Part shown: one piece after another, positions 13,734 to 23,106 of the stretch
Layout of the letters: every line of letters begins with the position of its first letter
Position numbering within the stretch: position 1 is the first letter of the stretch
Assembly (NCBI RefSeq): GCF_902497555.1
Contig: NZ_CABVGP010000006.1
Span: forward strand, 1 to 23,858
From: Amycolatopsis camponoti
GTDB taxonomy: Bacteria > Actinomycetota > Actinomycetes > Mycobacteriales > Pseudonocardiaceae
DNA: 23,858 nucleotides
Direction of reading: 5' to 3'
Made by a program: the position numbers and the translations under genes
Notes under the pieces: model-generated
Told to the model about the DNA's origin: nothing
The model's database searches: none
The model's input: the letters and a program-made list of their open reading frames with translations, nothing else

Positions 13734-16151
13734 ATGCTAAATAAAAGTAAACTATTTTTAGCTTTAATTACTTTAGGGGCCTCGAAAATTTTATTGGCAG
13801 CTGAAGGGCCTGTTACTACCTTAAATACAATAGTATTAACTGCACAATCTGATGAGTTAGGGTCTGAGCTGTTAGGCAAAAGTCTAAATGTTAGTAATCA
13901 GTTTATTGATACTAGTAAACTTAAACAGCGTTCGACAACTCTAGGGGATGCCTTGGGTACGGAATTAGGAATTCATTCTAATCAATATGGAGGTGGAGCA
14001 TCTGCTCCTATTATTCGTGGGCAGGAAGGAAAACGTATTAAAGTTTTACAGAATAATGCTGACGTGTTGGATATGTCTAATATGTCTCCAGATCACGCTG
14101 TCACAGTTGAACCAAGTTTAGCTAAGTCTATTGAAATTATACGTGGTGCAAGTACCCTTTTGTATAGTTCAAATAGTGCGGCAGGGGTAGTCAATGTCAT
14201 TGACTATAAAATTCCAACCCAAATGCCTCAAGACGGATTAGAGGGTAACACTACATTACGTTTTAATACTGGCAGTAATGAGAAGTTGACCACAGCAGGT
14301 GTAACAGTTGGCTTAAGCCCACGTGTAGCTTTACGGGCAGAAGGGTTATATCGTAATGCTGGTAACTATAAAACTCCTCATTACCAGTCTAGCTCTTATA
14401 ATTCTTTAGAAGATCTTGAAAACCAAAACATTGTTTATAAAAATTTAAAATACTTACCAGAAAGCTGGGCAGAGTCAAGATTAGGTACGCTCGGATTATC
14501 CTGGATAGACGATAATACTTATTTAGGAGTTTCTTATACACATCGTCATGATGAATATGGTTTACCAGCCCATAGCCATTTATATGAAGGTTGTGGTGCC
14601 TCTGCAATCAGTATCAATACAAGAATTAGTGGATTAAAAAATTATCTTTTATATTATCCTCAATTGATGGAAGAGCAAGATATTAATTATGTAAATCCAC
14701 GTCCTGATTGTCATCAGCATAATCATATTCATGAAACTACTTTCTCTCATAATGCTCCTTATATTGACTTAAATACTCGACGTTATGATATGCGTGGAGA
14801 ATTCACTCAACCATTTACCGGTATTGACAAAATTCGTACCTCATTGAGTTATATAGATTATTTTCACAATGAACTCGAGGGAGATAAGATTACTAACTTT
14901 TTTAAAAATACAGGAAAAGTAGGCCGCATAGAGTTATCACATCAGCCATTAGGGGAATTAACTGGTATATTGGGGCTACAATATTTGGAACAGGATAATA
15001 GTGCTTTATCACCAGTCCATTCTCAAGAATGCATTACCACCCTATCTAGATACTCAGCGGCTATTAAAACGTCGAGAATGTCGCTTCGCTTTAATTAGTA
15101 ATTTGGCCTAGAAAAATATAACTGGAACGACTTTACTTTCGAACTAGGTGCTCGTATAGAAAAGCAGAAAGTTAGTATGGATTATGATATAGAAAAAATT
15201 AAAGATTCAATGAAACCTTGGCCTAATAAATATAACAGTCCTTATGTAGAAAAAAATAATAAAATCAGGGCTCAAAATTTAAAATCTATTTTAGAAGCTG
15301 TTCAACCTAACAAAGAAACAGCTTTTTCTTATGCAGGTACAGTCCACTGGAGATTTGCTCCAAATTATATCTTATCATTAACAGGTACACATCAAGAAAG
15401 ATTACCTAATGCACAAGAAATGTATACTCATGGTATGCATCTCGCTACTAATTCTTTTGAAATAGGTAACCGCTTTCTAAGAAAAGAGAAATCCAATAAT
15501 TTAGAAATCAGTCTGGCCTATAAGGATGATTTACTTGATTATCAAATCAGTACTTACTATTATGATTTTGATAACTATATATATTTACAGACACTCAATG
15601 AAGTTTTAGGAACTACAAAAGTTAGAGATCAGCATACACTACGTATTAATCATTATAGCCAGTCTGCTGCTAATTTTTATGGATTAGAGGGCAACATAGG
15701 GTATCAATTTAATTCTGTTTATCACGGCTCTCTTTTTGGAGATTATGTGAAAGGCCGTTTAACAAATTTACCTGATGCTGTAATTGCATACGATATCTGG
15801 AATAGAGAACCGACTTTAGCTCCCCAAAAGGATCGTTACACTCCTAGATTACCTCCTGCTCGTTTGGGTGCGGCTAAAAAGCTACGTTTTGATGAATCGC
15901 TTAAAGGTGAAATAGAATATTATCGAGTCTTTAAACAAGATAATATTTCTAAATTTGAGCAGGTTACATCAGGTTATAATATGCTTAATATGACTTTAGC
16001 ATATAAAAATAAGCTATCTCACACAGAATATGATTTATTCTTTAAAGCGAATAATTTACTTGATCAGAAAGTCTATGCCCATGAAACATTTTTGCCATAT
16101 ATTCCCCAAATTGGAAGAAATTTTAGTTTAGGCTTAAATCTTAATTTCTAG
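13734..16151 (+). CDS. znuD: ZnuD-like TonB-dependent receptor, pass 2 reading (frameshifted)
   Basis: Same gene as 2433-4844, but broken here. The first 431 or so residues are identical. Then a scrambled block at 15029-15104, six bases longer than in pass 1, turns SQEGHTTYLDTQQLLNRN into SQECITTLSRYSAAIKTS and runs to a stop at 15098. The original frame resumes just after (GLEKYNWNDF), and an open frame from ATG 15177 continues to the C-terminal Phe at 16148. A second block near 15869-15890 changes AAKASN to AAKKLR without altering length. I treat the break as a sequence error, not a true pseudogene, because pass 1 of the same molecule is intact. Confidence 0.85.
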
Positions 16152-16164
16152 ATAAGATACTGTA

Positions 16165-16198
16165 ATCTTCTAAGAAAATTTCTTAGAAGATTTTTCTT
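16165..16198 (+). terminator. Terminator after the ZnuD-like gene, pass 2
   Basis: Copy of 4858-4891: ATCTTCTAAGA / TCTTAGAAGAT stem followed by TTTTCTT. Confidence 0.8.
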
Positions 16199-16247
16199 AT
16201 AAAATGATTAGATTAATAATTAAGCTTTTAAGATTAGGAATAAATGA

Positions 16248-16946
16248 ATGTCTTTTTTTAAAAAAAACATCACTAATACTTTAAACTTATTTGATATTTT
16301 TATATTAACCTTAATTTTTTTTGGTCAAGCAATATACCAATCAACAGAAGAATTTTTGAATTCATCTGATTATGGAGATACTGCTTTAATTAGCTCATAT
16401 GATTTGAAAATAGCAAATTATTGGGGAATAGGTTTTGAGCTCTTAAGCCTAGGAATAGCAGCTATTTACTTATTTATACGTCATTTTAATTTTCGATTAT
16501 TTAATTTCAATATTAATAGATATACTATACCATTAACATTAATTTTTATTTTAACCGCAGATATAATTGCCAGTTTATATGACTATTTATCATTTAATTT
16601 TTTTTCAATACTTCCAAAAAAGGTTAATACAGATAATATAGATTTTTCATGGTCAGTAGATTTTATTTTTTATTCATTATTAAATGGATTTTATGAAGAA
16701 TTTTTTTTCTTGGGTATATTATTTTTTATTTCAAAAAAATATTATCCTATAATGTATATTTATAGTCTTTTGATTCGATTTAGTTTCCATACCTATCAAG
16801 GTATTTCTGATGCATTAGCAATCACCACTCTAGGTATTGTATTTATAATTTTCCGGCAAAGATTCTATAGTCTTATCCCTTTTATGCTTGCTCATGCATT
16901 TTTTGATGTATTTGGCTTAGGAGTTCTAGGGACTTTTCTGTACTGA
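16248..16946 (+). CDS. CPBP-family intramembrane endopeptidase, pass 2
   Basis: Identical to 4941-5639: 232 residues, E150-E151, H181 and H216/D220 in membrane segments. The 700-base identity between passes gives confidence in this AT-rich gene. Confidence 0.8.
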   Translation: MSFFKKNITNTLNLFDIFILTLIFFGQAIYQSTEEFLNSSDYGDTALISSYDLKIANYWGIGFELLSLGIAAIYLFIRHFNFRLFNFNINRYTIPLTLIFILTADIIASLYDYLSFNFFSILPKKVNTDNIDFSWSVDFIFYSLLNGFYEEFFFLGILFFISKKYYPIMYIYSLLIRFSFHTYQGISDALAITTLGIVFIIFRQRFYSLIPFMLAHAFFDVFGLGVLGTFLY

Positions 16947-17067
16947 ACCAGTAATTTTAATTAAAAAAATGAAAATACAAGTATGTTTACAAATAGATAT
17001 AAATTATAGATAAGAAATTAATTTAGAAGACTAGAGACATCAGTTAAGTTTCCGGGTTAAGCTAGAT

Positions 17068-17265
17068 TTAATTGGTTATGTGCATACTAATCCAATCCTG
17101 GGCTTTTTGTTCAATCTCATCATTGGCCGAGAACATACTTGGATTCGTAAGCCTGATATTTTCCTGACAACTTCCACACAGCATCAATCCTGCAAAAAGT
17201 TGTACATTTTGTCTATTTTCACAAAGCGTACATGGCTTTGAAAGCTGAATAATATTATCTGACAC
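17068..17265 (-). CDS. Small zinc-ribbon protein (better reading)
   Basis: The 65-residue protein from GTG 17265 has two Cys pairs: CTLC (about 12-15) and CGSC (about 30-33), separated by ENRQNVQLFAGLML. This is the spacing of a compact zinc ribbon. A tail with acidic and aromatic residues follows (NDEIEQKAQDWISM). The start overlaps the RHH stop by one base (TAGTG), implying coupled translation. This version is preferred over 5761-5958, where the third Cys is lost. Function is unknown. It might be a zinc-binding partner of the RHH regulator. Confidence 0.7.
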   Translation of the reverse strand: MSDNIIQLSKPCTLCENRQNVQLFAGLMLCGSCQENIRLTNPSMFSANDEIEQKAQDWISMHITN

Positions 17266-17636
17266 TACTTTACCCTCTTATAGTTATCATCTGCATATGA
17301 ATAACCTTTAGCTTGTATCATTCTAACCTCATCTTTAGAAGCGCCATTTTTCATTAAGAGCCACAACATCATGAAATATAGTCCAGAAAAGTCTTCATAG
17401 TATTTTTCAGAAAAATTATTATCTTCCTCAAAATCATCTATTCGCTTTTCTAATCGATTCACCAGATCCTCAATACGATCGGCTTGCTGTTTAACAGCAA
17501 TAGATTGAAAATCATTGGTCAAAATTTTACTGAATAATTTACTGGTTCTGATTCCTTCTGAATTAGCCAATTGATCGTAGAATTCTGCTACTTGTGGATC
17601 TAACCTGACTGCATAAGTTTTGACTTTTTCGCCCAT
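17265..17636 (-). CDS. Ribbon-helix-helix DNA-binding protein, pass 2
   Basis: Identical to 5958-6329: 123 residues, N-terminal RHH (KVKTYAVRLDPQVAEF), central coiled coil and hydrophobic helix. It is transcribed away from the origin leader, with the TGTAC palindromes upstream. Confidence 0.75.
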   Translation of the reverse strand: MGEKVKTYAVRLDPQVAEFYDQLANSEGIRTSKLFSKILTNDFQSIAVKQQADRIEDLVNRLEKRIDDFEEDNNFSEKYYEDFSGLYFMMLWLLMKNGASKDEVRMIQAKGYSYADDNYKRVK

Positions 17637-17662
17637 AAATTACACCTCTTATTAAAATTAGA

Positions 17663-17938
17663 TTTTGTACAAAATTAAATATATATAATTCAACTAATTA
17701 AATAAAAAATAATAGGTAGATTACGTACAAACCTATTTGTACAGAATTAATTTATTTTAAAACAAAAACTTATTTAAATATAATGCTTTTTTTATGTACA
17801 ACAATGAGTACATAATTTTTATTAAATTTATCAATACTTTATCTAAAAAAAGTATGGTTTTCATGTACAAGCATGTGCACAGCATAAAAAACATATAATT
17901 CAACTACTTATTCTAAAAAAATACTATTTTTCTGTACA
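17663..17938. promoter_or_regulatory. TGTAC palindrome array, pass 2
   Basis: Copy of 6356-6631, unchanged: TTTTGTACAAAA, GTACAAA-4-TTTGTAC, TTATGTAC-8-GTACATAA and two looser sites. Confidence 0.55.
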
Positions 17939-17944
17939 CGTTTC

Positions 17945-17999
17945 TGAAACCCTAAAAAATCGCTGAAATCCTTATCCTGTAAGGCTTTGAAGGGTTTCA
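17945..17999. repeat. Nested hairpin in the origin leader, pass 2
   Basis: Copy of 6638-6692: TGAAACCCT/AGGGTTTCA arms enclosing CCTTA/TAAGG. Confidence 0.55.
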
Positions 18000-18028
18000 T
18001 CGTTAGATGCGTGGTGTGTGACAAAAAA

Positions 18029-18703
18029 ATCCCGGCATGTGCCGGATCTTGGATTGGAAAATTGGCTAAAGTGACGTAGGGCCGGTGCTTGGTTTTGCAT
18101 GGAAAAAAGTATTTATTTCCTTGTTTAGAAAAACGTAAAAATCAATTTTTTGTCCATTCATCCAGGTTAAAAATTTCAACCTAAAATTTTAATTATGAAA
18201 AGCTTCACAGAAAGCGTTCAAATGCGATTTAAGAGCCTTTACCTAAAAAACATAGGTTCCATAGTTAAAAACAGAAAACAGCTCAAAAAACGCAAATGAG
18301 CACGAAATAAAGAGGGATTTTGACTTTAGATAGATGCATAGAGCGAGTGTCTACGAGCGAACTATCAAAATTTGCGCCTAGACCCTCTGAAAAACATTTT
18401 TTTGTCCTTTTTAGCCTAAGAAAGCGTAAGTTTCATACAGAAATTTGCTCCTGGATCGAGCGTAGCGAGTAAAAAAGTTTTATGAGCGAAGCGAATTCCG
18501 AGTTGCTTTTGCTTTTTCTTAAAGTCACGCAAGTATTAACCAAAAAATTGCCCCAACGAACTGAGCGAAAGCGAAGTTCAATAGAGTTTGAGCGAAGCGA
18601 AAACCAAGGGCAATTTTTCATTCCCTGGGCTTTTAATTATTTTAAATTTTTTAAATGCTTTTAAATGGCTTGAAAGCCTTATGAATAAAGGGTTTTAGCT
18701 CTT
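18029..18703. other. Non-coding origin leader with hairpins, pass 2
   Basis: Copy of 6722-7396. It holds the CCGGCA/TGCCGG hairpin (18029-18047), the large imperfect hairpin at 18311-18388, the 11-bp-arm hairpin at 18543-18618, the GAGCG-AGCGA words, and the A/T-rich stretch before the iterons. No gene is supported here. Confidence 0.6.
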
Positions 18704-18791
18704 ATATGTCCACGTTTACCTTGCAATATGTCCACGTTTACCTTGCAATATGTCCACGTTTACCTTGCAATATGTCCACGTTTACCTTGCA
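18704..18791 (+). repeat. Four 22-bp iterons, pass 2
   Basis: Copy of 7397-7484: four perfect tandem units beginning ATATGTCC and ending ACCTTGCA. Confidence 0.95.
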
Positions 18792-18793
18792 TT

Positions 18794-18828
18794 AGTACAC
18801 AAATAATATTAACGTGTACTTATACACA
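18794..18828 (+). promoter_or_regulatory. rep promoter region, pass 2
   Basis: Copy of 7487-7521: AGTACAC/GTGTACT inverted repeat and the DnaA-like box TTATACACA at 18820-18828. Confidence 0.55.
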
Positions 18829-18845
18829 ATAAAAAAATAGTGGCT

Positions 18846-19801
18846 ATGAGAGATTTAGTTGTAAAAGACAATGCCTTAATCAACGCAAGCTATAACTTAG
18901 ACTTAGTAGAACAACGTTTAATTTTATTGGCTATTGTTGAAGCAAGGGAAAGTGGGAAAGGGATTAATGCAAATGATCCATTAGAAGTTCATGCAGATAG
19001 TTATATCAATCAATTTAGTGTACACCGTAATACAGCTTATCAAAACCTTAAAAGATGCTATGGGGTTATTCAGCGGAAATCAATTTAGCTACTTATCAAG
19101 AGAAAAAAGCTAGTAGGAATATCCGAAATATTATGAGTCGTTGGGTATCTCAAATTGCTTATAACGACAATGAAGCAACTGTAGACTTAATATTTGCACC
19201 TGCTGTTGTTCCCTTCATAACCCGACTGGAAGAACAATTTACTAAATATGAATTACAGCAAGTTAGTAGTCTTAGTAGCGCTTATGCCATTCGCTTATAT
19301 GAGCTTCTAATTCAGTGGCGAAGCACTGGTAAAACCCCAACCATAGAACTACAAGAATTTAGAAAGAAGTTAGGCGTTCTTGATAATGAATATTTACGGA
19401 TGGCTCATTTAAAAGAGCGTGTTTTAGAGCTTTCAATTAAACAAATAAATGAGCATACGGATATAACTGTAAAATATGAACAGCATAAAAGAGGACGTTC
19501 TATTTCAGGATTTTCTTTTACCTTTAAACAGAAGAAGAAGGATAGCCCATCAATAGAAAGAGATCCGAACACTTTGGAGCTTTTTTCAAAGATGACCGAT
19601 GCTCAACGGCATATGTTTGCAAATAAACTTTCAGAACTCCCTGAAATGGGTCGCTATTCACAAGGAACAGAAAGCTACCAACAGTTTGCTGTACGTATTG
19701 CTGAGATGCTACAAGATCCCGCTCAATTCAAAGAGCTATACCCATACCTAAAAAAAGTGGGATACATGCCATCAAATAAAAAGGACACCGTAAATGGCTA
19801 A
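18846..19801 (+). CDS. repM: Rep_3-family replication initiator, pass 2 (frameshifted differently)
   Basis: Same gene as 7539-8492. This pass reads further into the middle (YINQFSVHRNTAYQNLKRC) before breaking at about 19060, and resumes near 19130 (MSRWVSQIAYND). Combining the passes suggests a true segment like INQFSVHRNTAYQ..LK..C..., then FSYQEKKA.GNIRNIMSRW. The damaged window (19017-19133) coincides with that of pass 1, and no intact rep exists in the window. Confidence 0.88.
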
Positions 19802-20369
19802 GTTATCACTAAGTGAAGTATCTAAAAAATTTCATGTGGATAGATCAACCATTTACAGAGCTGTACGTAATGGACGCTTATCACGCTCCAGTGATGGACA
19901 ATTCGATCTAGCAGAGGTCATACGATGCTTTGGAGAACCTGAGCAAACATCTCAAAAAATTGAATCATCTAAGCAAGAAGGTGATGAATCTACAAAAAAA
20001 CTTATTGCCCATTTAGAAAATGAAGTCAAAAAATACCAAGAACGTGAAGAACGGTTAATGCAACAAATTGACCGTATGCAAACACTCATTGAGCTGAAAA
20101 GTGTTGCACCTGCCACAGCAGCACCACACCAAGATGCTACGGCATGCGACACCAAGATGCCACAGCATGCGACAACACAACAAGACACTGATAACAAAAA
20201 GAATAATGAATTAAATATTGCAGAAAATGTAGCAGTGCCACAGCAAGAAACTACGGCATACCACACCCAAACGCTACAGCATGCCACGTTGCAAAGTGTG
20301 GCAGTGCCACAACACAAAAAACGTGGTTTATTTGGCCGTGTGCTGAATGCCGTCTTTGATAATGACTGA
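19794..20369 (+). CDS. HTH replication-associated DNA-binding protein, pass 2
   Basis: Identical to 8485-9060: 191 residues, HTH, coiled coil, Q/T/H-rich repeats, basic GLFGRVL tail, 8-base overlap with rep. Confidence 0.85.
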   Translation: MAKLSLSEVSKKFHVDRSTIYRAVRNGRLSRSSDGQFDLAEVIRCFGEPEQTSQKIESSKQEGDESTKKLIAHLENEVKKYQEREERLMQQIDRMQTLIELKSVAPATAAPHQDATACDTKMPQHATTQQDTDNKKNNELNIAENVAVPQQETTAYHTQTLQHATLQSVAVPQHKKRGLFGRVLNAVFDND

Positions 20370-20388
20370 GCAATAAGGGTGAAAGATC

Positions 20389-20568
20389 ATGCCGAAACTG
20401 AAAGACATTGCCCTGGGAATTATTGTGGCTCCGCTGCTGATTCCGATCATGCTGATTGCATCGTACCAGGATAAAAAGGCGCTAAAGAAAGACCAAAATA
20501 AATTGCCAAAAGACCAGGCATCCCTGATTATTCAGTCGAACAATCAAAAGTGTGGAACATTACAGTAA
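20389..20568 (+). CDS. Small membrane protein, pass 2 reading
   Basis: It has the same first 38 residues as the gene at 9080. It then reads LPKDQASLIIQSNNQKCGTLQ and stops at 20568 (59 residues). The divergent stretch 20505-20650 disagrees with pass 1 throughout, so the C-terminus is unresolved. A single N-terminal membrane helix and a Lys-rich segment are all that can be relied on. Confidence 0.5.
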   Translation: MPKLKDIALGIIVAPLLIPIMLIASYQDKKALKKDQNKLPKDQASLIIQSNNQKCGTLQ

Positions 20569-20674
20569 ATAATGGAAAACGATGGAGACGTAAAAGTCAT
20601 AAAAAACGGAGGATATCGCCAGGCTACTCAAACGCTTCGAAACTAGCGTTGAATTATAAGGATAATTATACAGC

Positions 20675-20702
20675 ATTTCGTATAAGGTGTATTATATTAT
20701 TT
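20675..20702 (+). other. pdif site (XerC-XerD order), pass 2 variant
   Basis: Copy of 9361-9388, but the XerD half reads TTATATTATTT (G to A). The change lies in a cluster of disagreements and is probably an error. Confidence 0.7.
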
Positions 20703-20917
20703 TAGGAAGTCTTTAGAAGTTGGCCTTCAAGTAACTGACCTATTTCTAACCTGGTATAGCCACGTTCTTTAAAGATCAAAATAATTGCTTTTTTATAATC
20801 TTCAGAAGTAGAAGTCTTATATTTAATTATCAGTTGATTCTCGGAATTCAGCTCAAGATCATTTTTGATGGTCAATACTTCGCTAGAGATCTTATTAAAG
20901 ATATTTAGGTTAAACAT
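20702..20917 (-). CDS. Hypothetical small protein in a pdif module, pass 2
   Basis: Same ORF as 9400-9603, ending four residues later (LLEGQLLKTS) inside the pdif border because of neighbouring one-base indels. The preferred start is ATG 20917, and a longer frame from TTG 20998 exists. Family not recognised. Confidence 0.45.
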   Translation of the reverse strand: MFNLNIFNKISSEVLTIKNDLELNSENQLIIKYKTSTSEDYKKAIILIFKERGYTRLEIGQLLEGQLLKTS

Positions 20918-21072
20918 ACAGGCTCTCGTCATCCGTATTATAGCGGCCCGACTATAACGAATACCTGTCTTAGCTACGCTAGACACCCTTAGCCGCAAGG
21001 ATTACAAATTAAGAAAAATTCTGCAAGTTTCTGCCAATTGAAAGAATAAATAATATCTCCCAAATGCCATCC

Positions 21073-21100
21073 ATTTAACATAATGGCGGTTATACGAAGT
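21073..21100 (-). other. pdif site (XerD-XerC order on + strand), pass 2
   Basis: Copy of 9759-9786: ATTTAACATAA, TGGCGG, TTATACGAAGT. Confidence 0.92.
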
Positions 21101-21105
21101 CGACT

Positions 21106-21126
21106 TGTAATGCAATTTGCATTACA
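21106..21126 (+). promoter_or_regulatory. relBE operator palindrome, pass 2
   Basis: Copy of 9792-9812: TGTAATGCAA / TTGCATTACA arms around one T. Confidence 0.65.
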
Positions 21127-21160
21127 GTACTCCTAGTACATTAAATAACTGGGAGATATG

Positions 21161-21406
21161 ATGGCTACTGTTAACTTCAGGGTCGATGAAGCCCTTAAAG
21201 AAAAATCCTATTCCATCCTTAAAGAACAAGGTATTGCACCTACAGATTTCTTTACTAGTATTCTTGAGTATGTTGCTACGACTGGGAAACTACCTGTCAA
21301 AAAAGCTTTGCTTTCAGAAGAAGATGAAGAATTGTTAGCTCTTGTCCGTAAGCGCATTAATGACCCTAAAGAGATGTTTGAGGAAGTCACATTAGATGAC
21401 TTATAA
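21161..21406 (+). CDS. relB: RelB/DinJ-family antitoxin, pass 2
   Basis: Identical to 9847-10092: 81 residues, ribbon-helix-helix N-terminus and acidic C-terminus, overlapping relE by 11 bases. Confidence 0.9.
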   Translation: MATVNFRVDEALKEKSYSILKEQGIAPTDFFTSILEYVATTGKLPVKKALLSEEDEELLALVRKRINDPKEMFEEVTLDDL

Positions 21407-21689
21407 GCTTTTACGTCACAAGGACTTTACAGCAGAATGGGAAAAACTCCCTGTTGCTATACGGGATCAATTTAAGAAGAAACTAGCCAAAGTCATAGAG
21501 CAGCCACATATTCCAAAGAATATGCTGAGAGGCGATCTTGCAGGTTGCTATAAAATTAAATTATTAAAAGCTGGTGTCAGACTTGTCTATCAAGTTAAAG
21601 ATGATCAGGTAGTTATCTTGCTCATCACAGTCGGGAAACGAGCTGATAGCATAGTTTATGACGAAGCTAAAAAGCGCATTAAAGACTAA
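21396..21689 (+). CDS. relE: RelE/ParE-superfamily toxin, pass 2
   Basis: Identical to 10082-10375: 97 residues, RelE-type toxin coupled to relB and followed by the same terminator. Confidence 0.9.
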   Translation: MTYKLLRHKDFTAEWEKLPVAIRDQFKKKLAKVIEQPHIPKNMLRGDLAGCYKIKLLKAGVRLVYQVKDDQVVILLITVGKRADSIVYDEAKKRIKD

Positions 21690-21717
21690 AAATGGGAGCT
21701 TATAGCTCCCATTTTTT
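21688..21717 (+). terminator. Terminator after relE, pass 2
   Basis: Copy of 10374-10403: perfect ATGGGAGC/GCTCCCAT stem and T tract. Confidence 0.9.
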
Positions 21718-21718
21718 G

Positions 21719-21746
21719 ACTTCGTATAACGTGTATTATGTTAATT
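21719..21746 (+). other. pdif site (XerC-XerD order), pass 2
   Basis: Copy of 10405-10432: ACTTCGTATAA, CGTGTA, TTATGTTAATT. Confidence 0.92.
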
Positions 21747-21906
21747 TTAGGAAAATTTTATAATCTTTATGAAAGTAACATAATAAAATAAGCCTTAAAT
21801 CATCACCATAAAACTTAGGCTCATACCGAATTTTTAATACTTTGTTTAGAAAGCTAGATAAAGCTGATACATTAAAAATGATATTATAAAAAAGATGGTG
21901 CCAGTA

Positions 21907-23106
21907 ATGAAAATTAAACATCCCATTTTAAAATTGGTCCTAAGCTGCCTTGGCTTAACTTCAACATGCGTAATAGCCTCTCCTGTATTTCCAAATAACA
22001 ATAAAGTCCAAACGTCTAATATCTCCAGCAAAACGCCAGGAACAATTTTATCTATACAAGAAGAGAATACCGGTCTATTTACGAATGCTTCACAGCGGTT
22101 CTTAATCACTTATCGTAGTCGCGGAGTACAGTCTGAGCCAATTGTCACTTCAGGATATCTTTTACTGCCTAAAGCTAAAGTTCCTCAAGGAGGTTGGCCT
22201 GTCCTTGTTTGGGCTCATGGCACAACTGGTGTAGCAGATACTTGTGCCCCTTCCGGAGATTATGCCGGTGGCCCAGTCCATGTCTATCAACAAATTGCTG
22301 CGAAAGCACTAAATGCCTGGCTAGCCCGTGGATATGCAGTTATCGCACCTGATTATCAGGGGTTAGGTACTCCAGGTGGACATCCATATATGAATGCACA
22401 AAGTCAGCTGCACACTGTCGTGGATGCTGTCCGGGCCACCCATCATTTACAACCCTATAAGTTTAGTAAAAACTGGTATGTAATGGGGCATAGCCAAGGC
22501 GGTGCAGCATCTCTGAAGGTTGCAGCGGACGGTCAGAAAGACGCACCTGAATTTAATCTGCGTGGAGCAATAGCACTCGCACCAGGTGGGTATCAATATG
22601 AGGTACTTGAATATGTTGCCAGTAATCCGCAAATCACTACCGATGTTGCCGCATTTTTTCCAATCGTGCTTCTGGGAGCAGAAGCAGCAGATCCTGGCCT
22701 TGCTCCAGCAAATTTAGTTAGTCCGGACATGGGGGTAATTCTTAATTCTGCACGTAATCGCTGTTTGTCAGAATTACAATCTGATCTCAAGGCAGCACCT
22801 AAAACAGTCTTTAAACCGAATGTAGATTTGACACATTTGACAAATTATTTAAAAAAACAGTCTATTGAGAATATGACACCTAGTGTGCCGCTGCTAATTG
22901 TACAAGGTGATAAAGACCAGCTTGTAGATTACCGTGGTACTTATGCTTACTATCAGCAAGTATGTAAGAATCAAAAACCTATTGCCTTTCACCCAGTCAA
23001 GAATGGAGATCATCGTGACTCTTTAAGACAAAGTGAATTCCTGATTGGAAGCTTTATCAATTCAGTTGAACAAGGGAAAACTATCAATACCTGCAATTCA
23101 AAATGA
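21907..23106 (+). CDS. Secreted alpha/beta hydrolase, pass 2/3 reading
   Basis: Same gene as 10593-11795, 399 residues. It is three bases shorter at 22602-22609, where EGIAEYV becomes EVLEYV. Signal peptide, HGTTG, GHSQG (Ser196) and the Asp and His segments are unchanged. The difference sits just where pass 1 of the window starts, so the correct sequence at that spot cannot be decided from the window. Confidence 0.88.
   Translation: MKIKHPILKLVLSCLGLTSTCVIASPVFPNNNKVQTSNISSKTPGTILSIQEENTGLFTNASQRFLITYRSRGVQSEPIVTSGYLLLPKAKVPQGGWPVLVWAHGTTGVADTCAPSGDYAGGPVHVYQQIAAKALNAWLARGYAVIAPDYQGLGTPGGHPYMNAQSQLHTVVDAVRATHHLQPYKFSKNWYVMGHSQGGAASLKVAADGQKDAPEFNLRGAIALAPGGYQYEVLEYVASNPQITTDVAAFFPIVLLGAEAADPGLAPANLVSPDMGVILNSARNRCLSELQSDLKAAPKTVFKPNVDLTHLTNYLKKQSIENMTPSVPLLIVQGDKDQLVDYRGTYAYYQQVCKNQKPIAFHPVKNGDHRDSLRQSEFLIGSFINSVEQGKTINTCNSK

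Larger units (their letters stand above)
11298..22608. repeat. Plasmid unit, pass 2 (tandem long repeat)
   Basis: This is the second full pass, 11311 bases long against 11297 for pass 1. It differs at about nine clusters: SDR near 12548-12579, a 2-base deletion near 12820, the receptor near 15029-15104 and 15869-15890, the zinc-ribbon gene near 17176-17188, rep near 19017-19133, and the small membrane gene and pdif near 20505-20720. It gives the better reading of the zinc-ribbon gene and the worse reading of the receptor and SDR. Confidence 0.95.

Noticed and set aside
13734..16151. A true pseudogene copy of the zinc receptor next to an intact copy
   Set aside because: The break is one of the clustered differences between passes of the same plasmid. 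Flanks are identical and the frame resumes right after, so a local reading error is far more likely.
1..22608. A recent genomic duplication producing two divergent plasmid halves
   Set aside because: Divergence is confined to short scrambled blocks, with no scattered substitutions, and it disables rep in both halves. Evolution would not leave that pattern.
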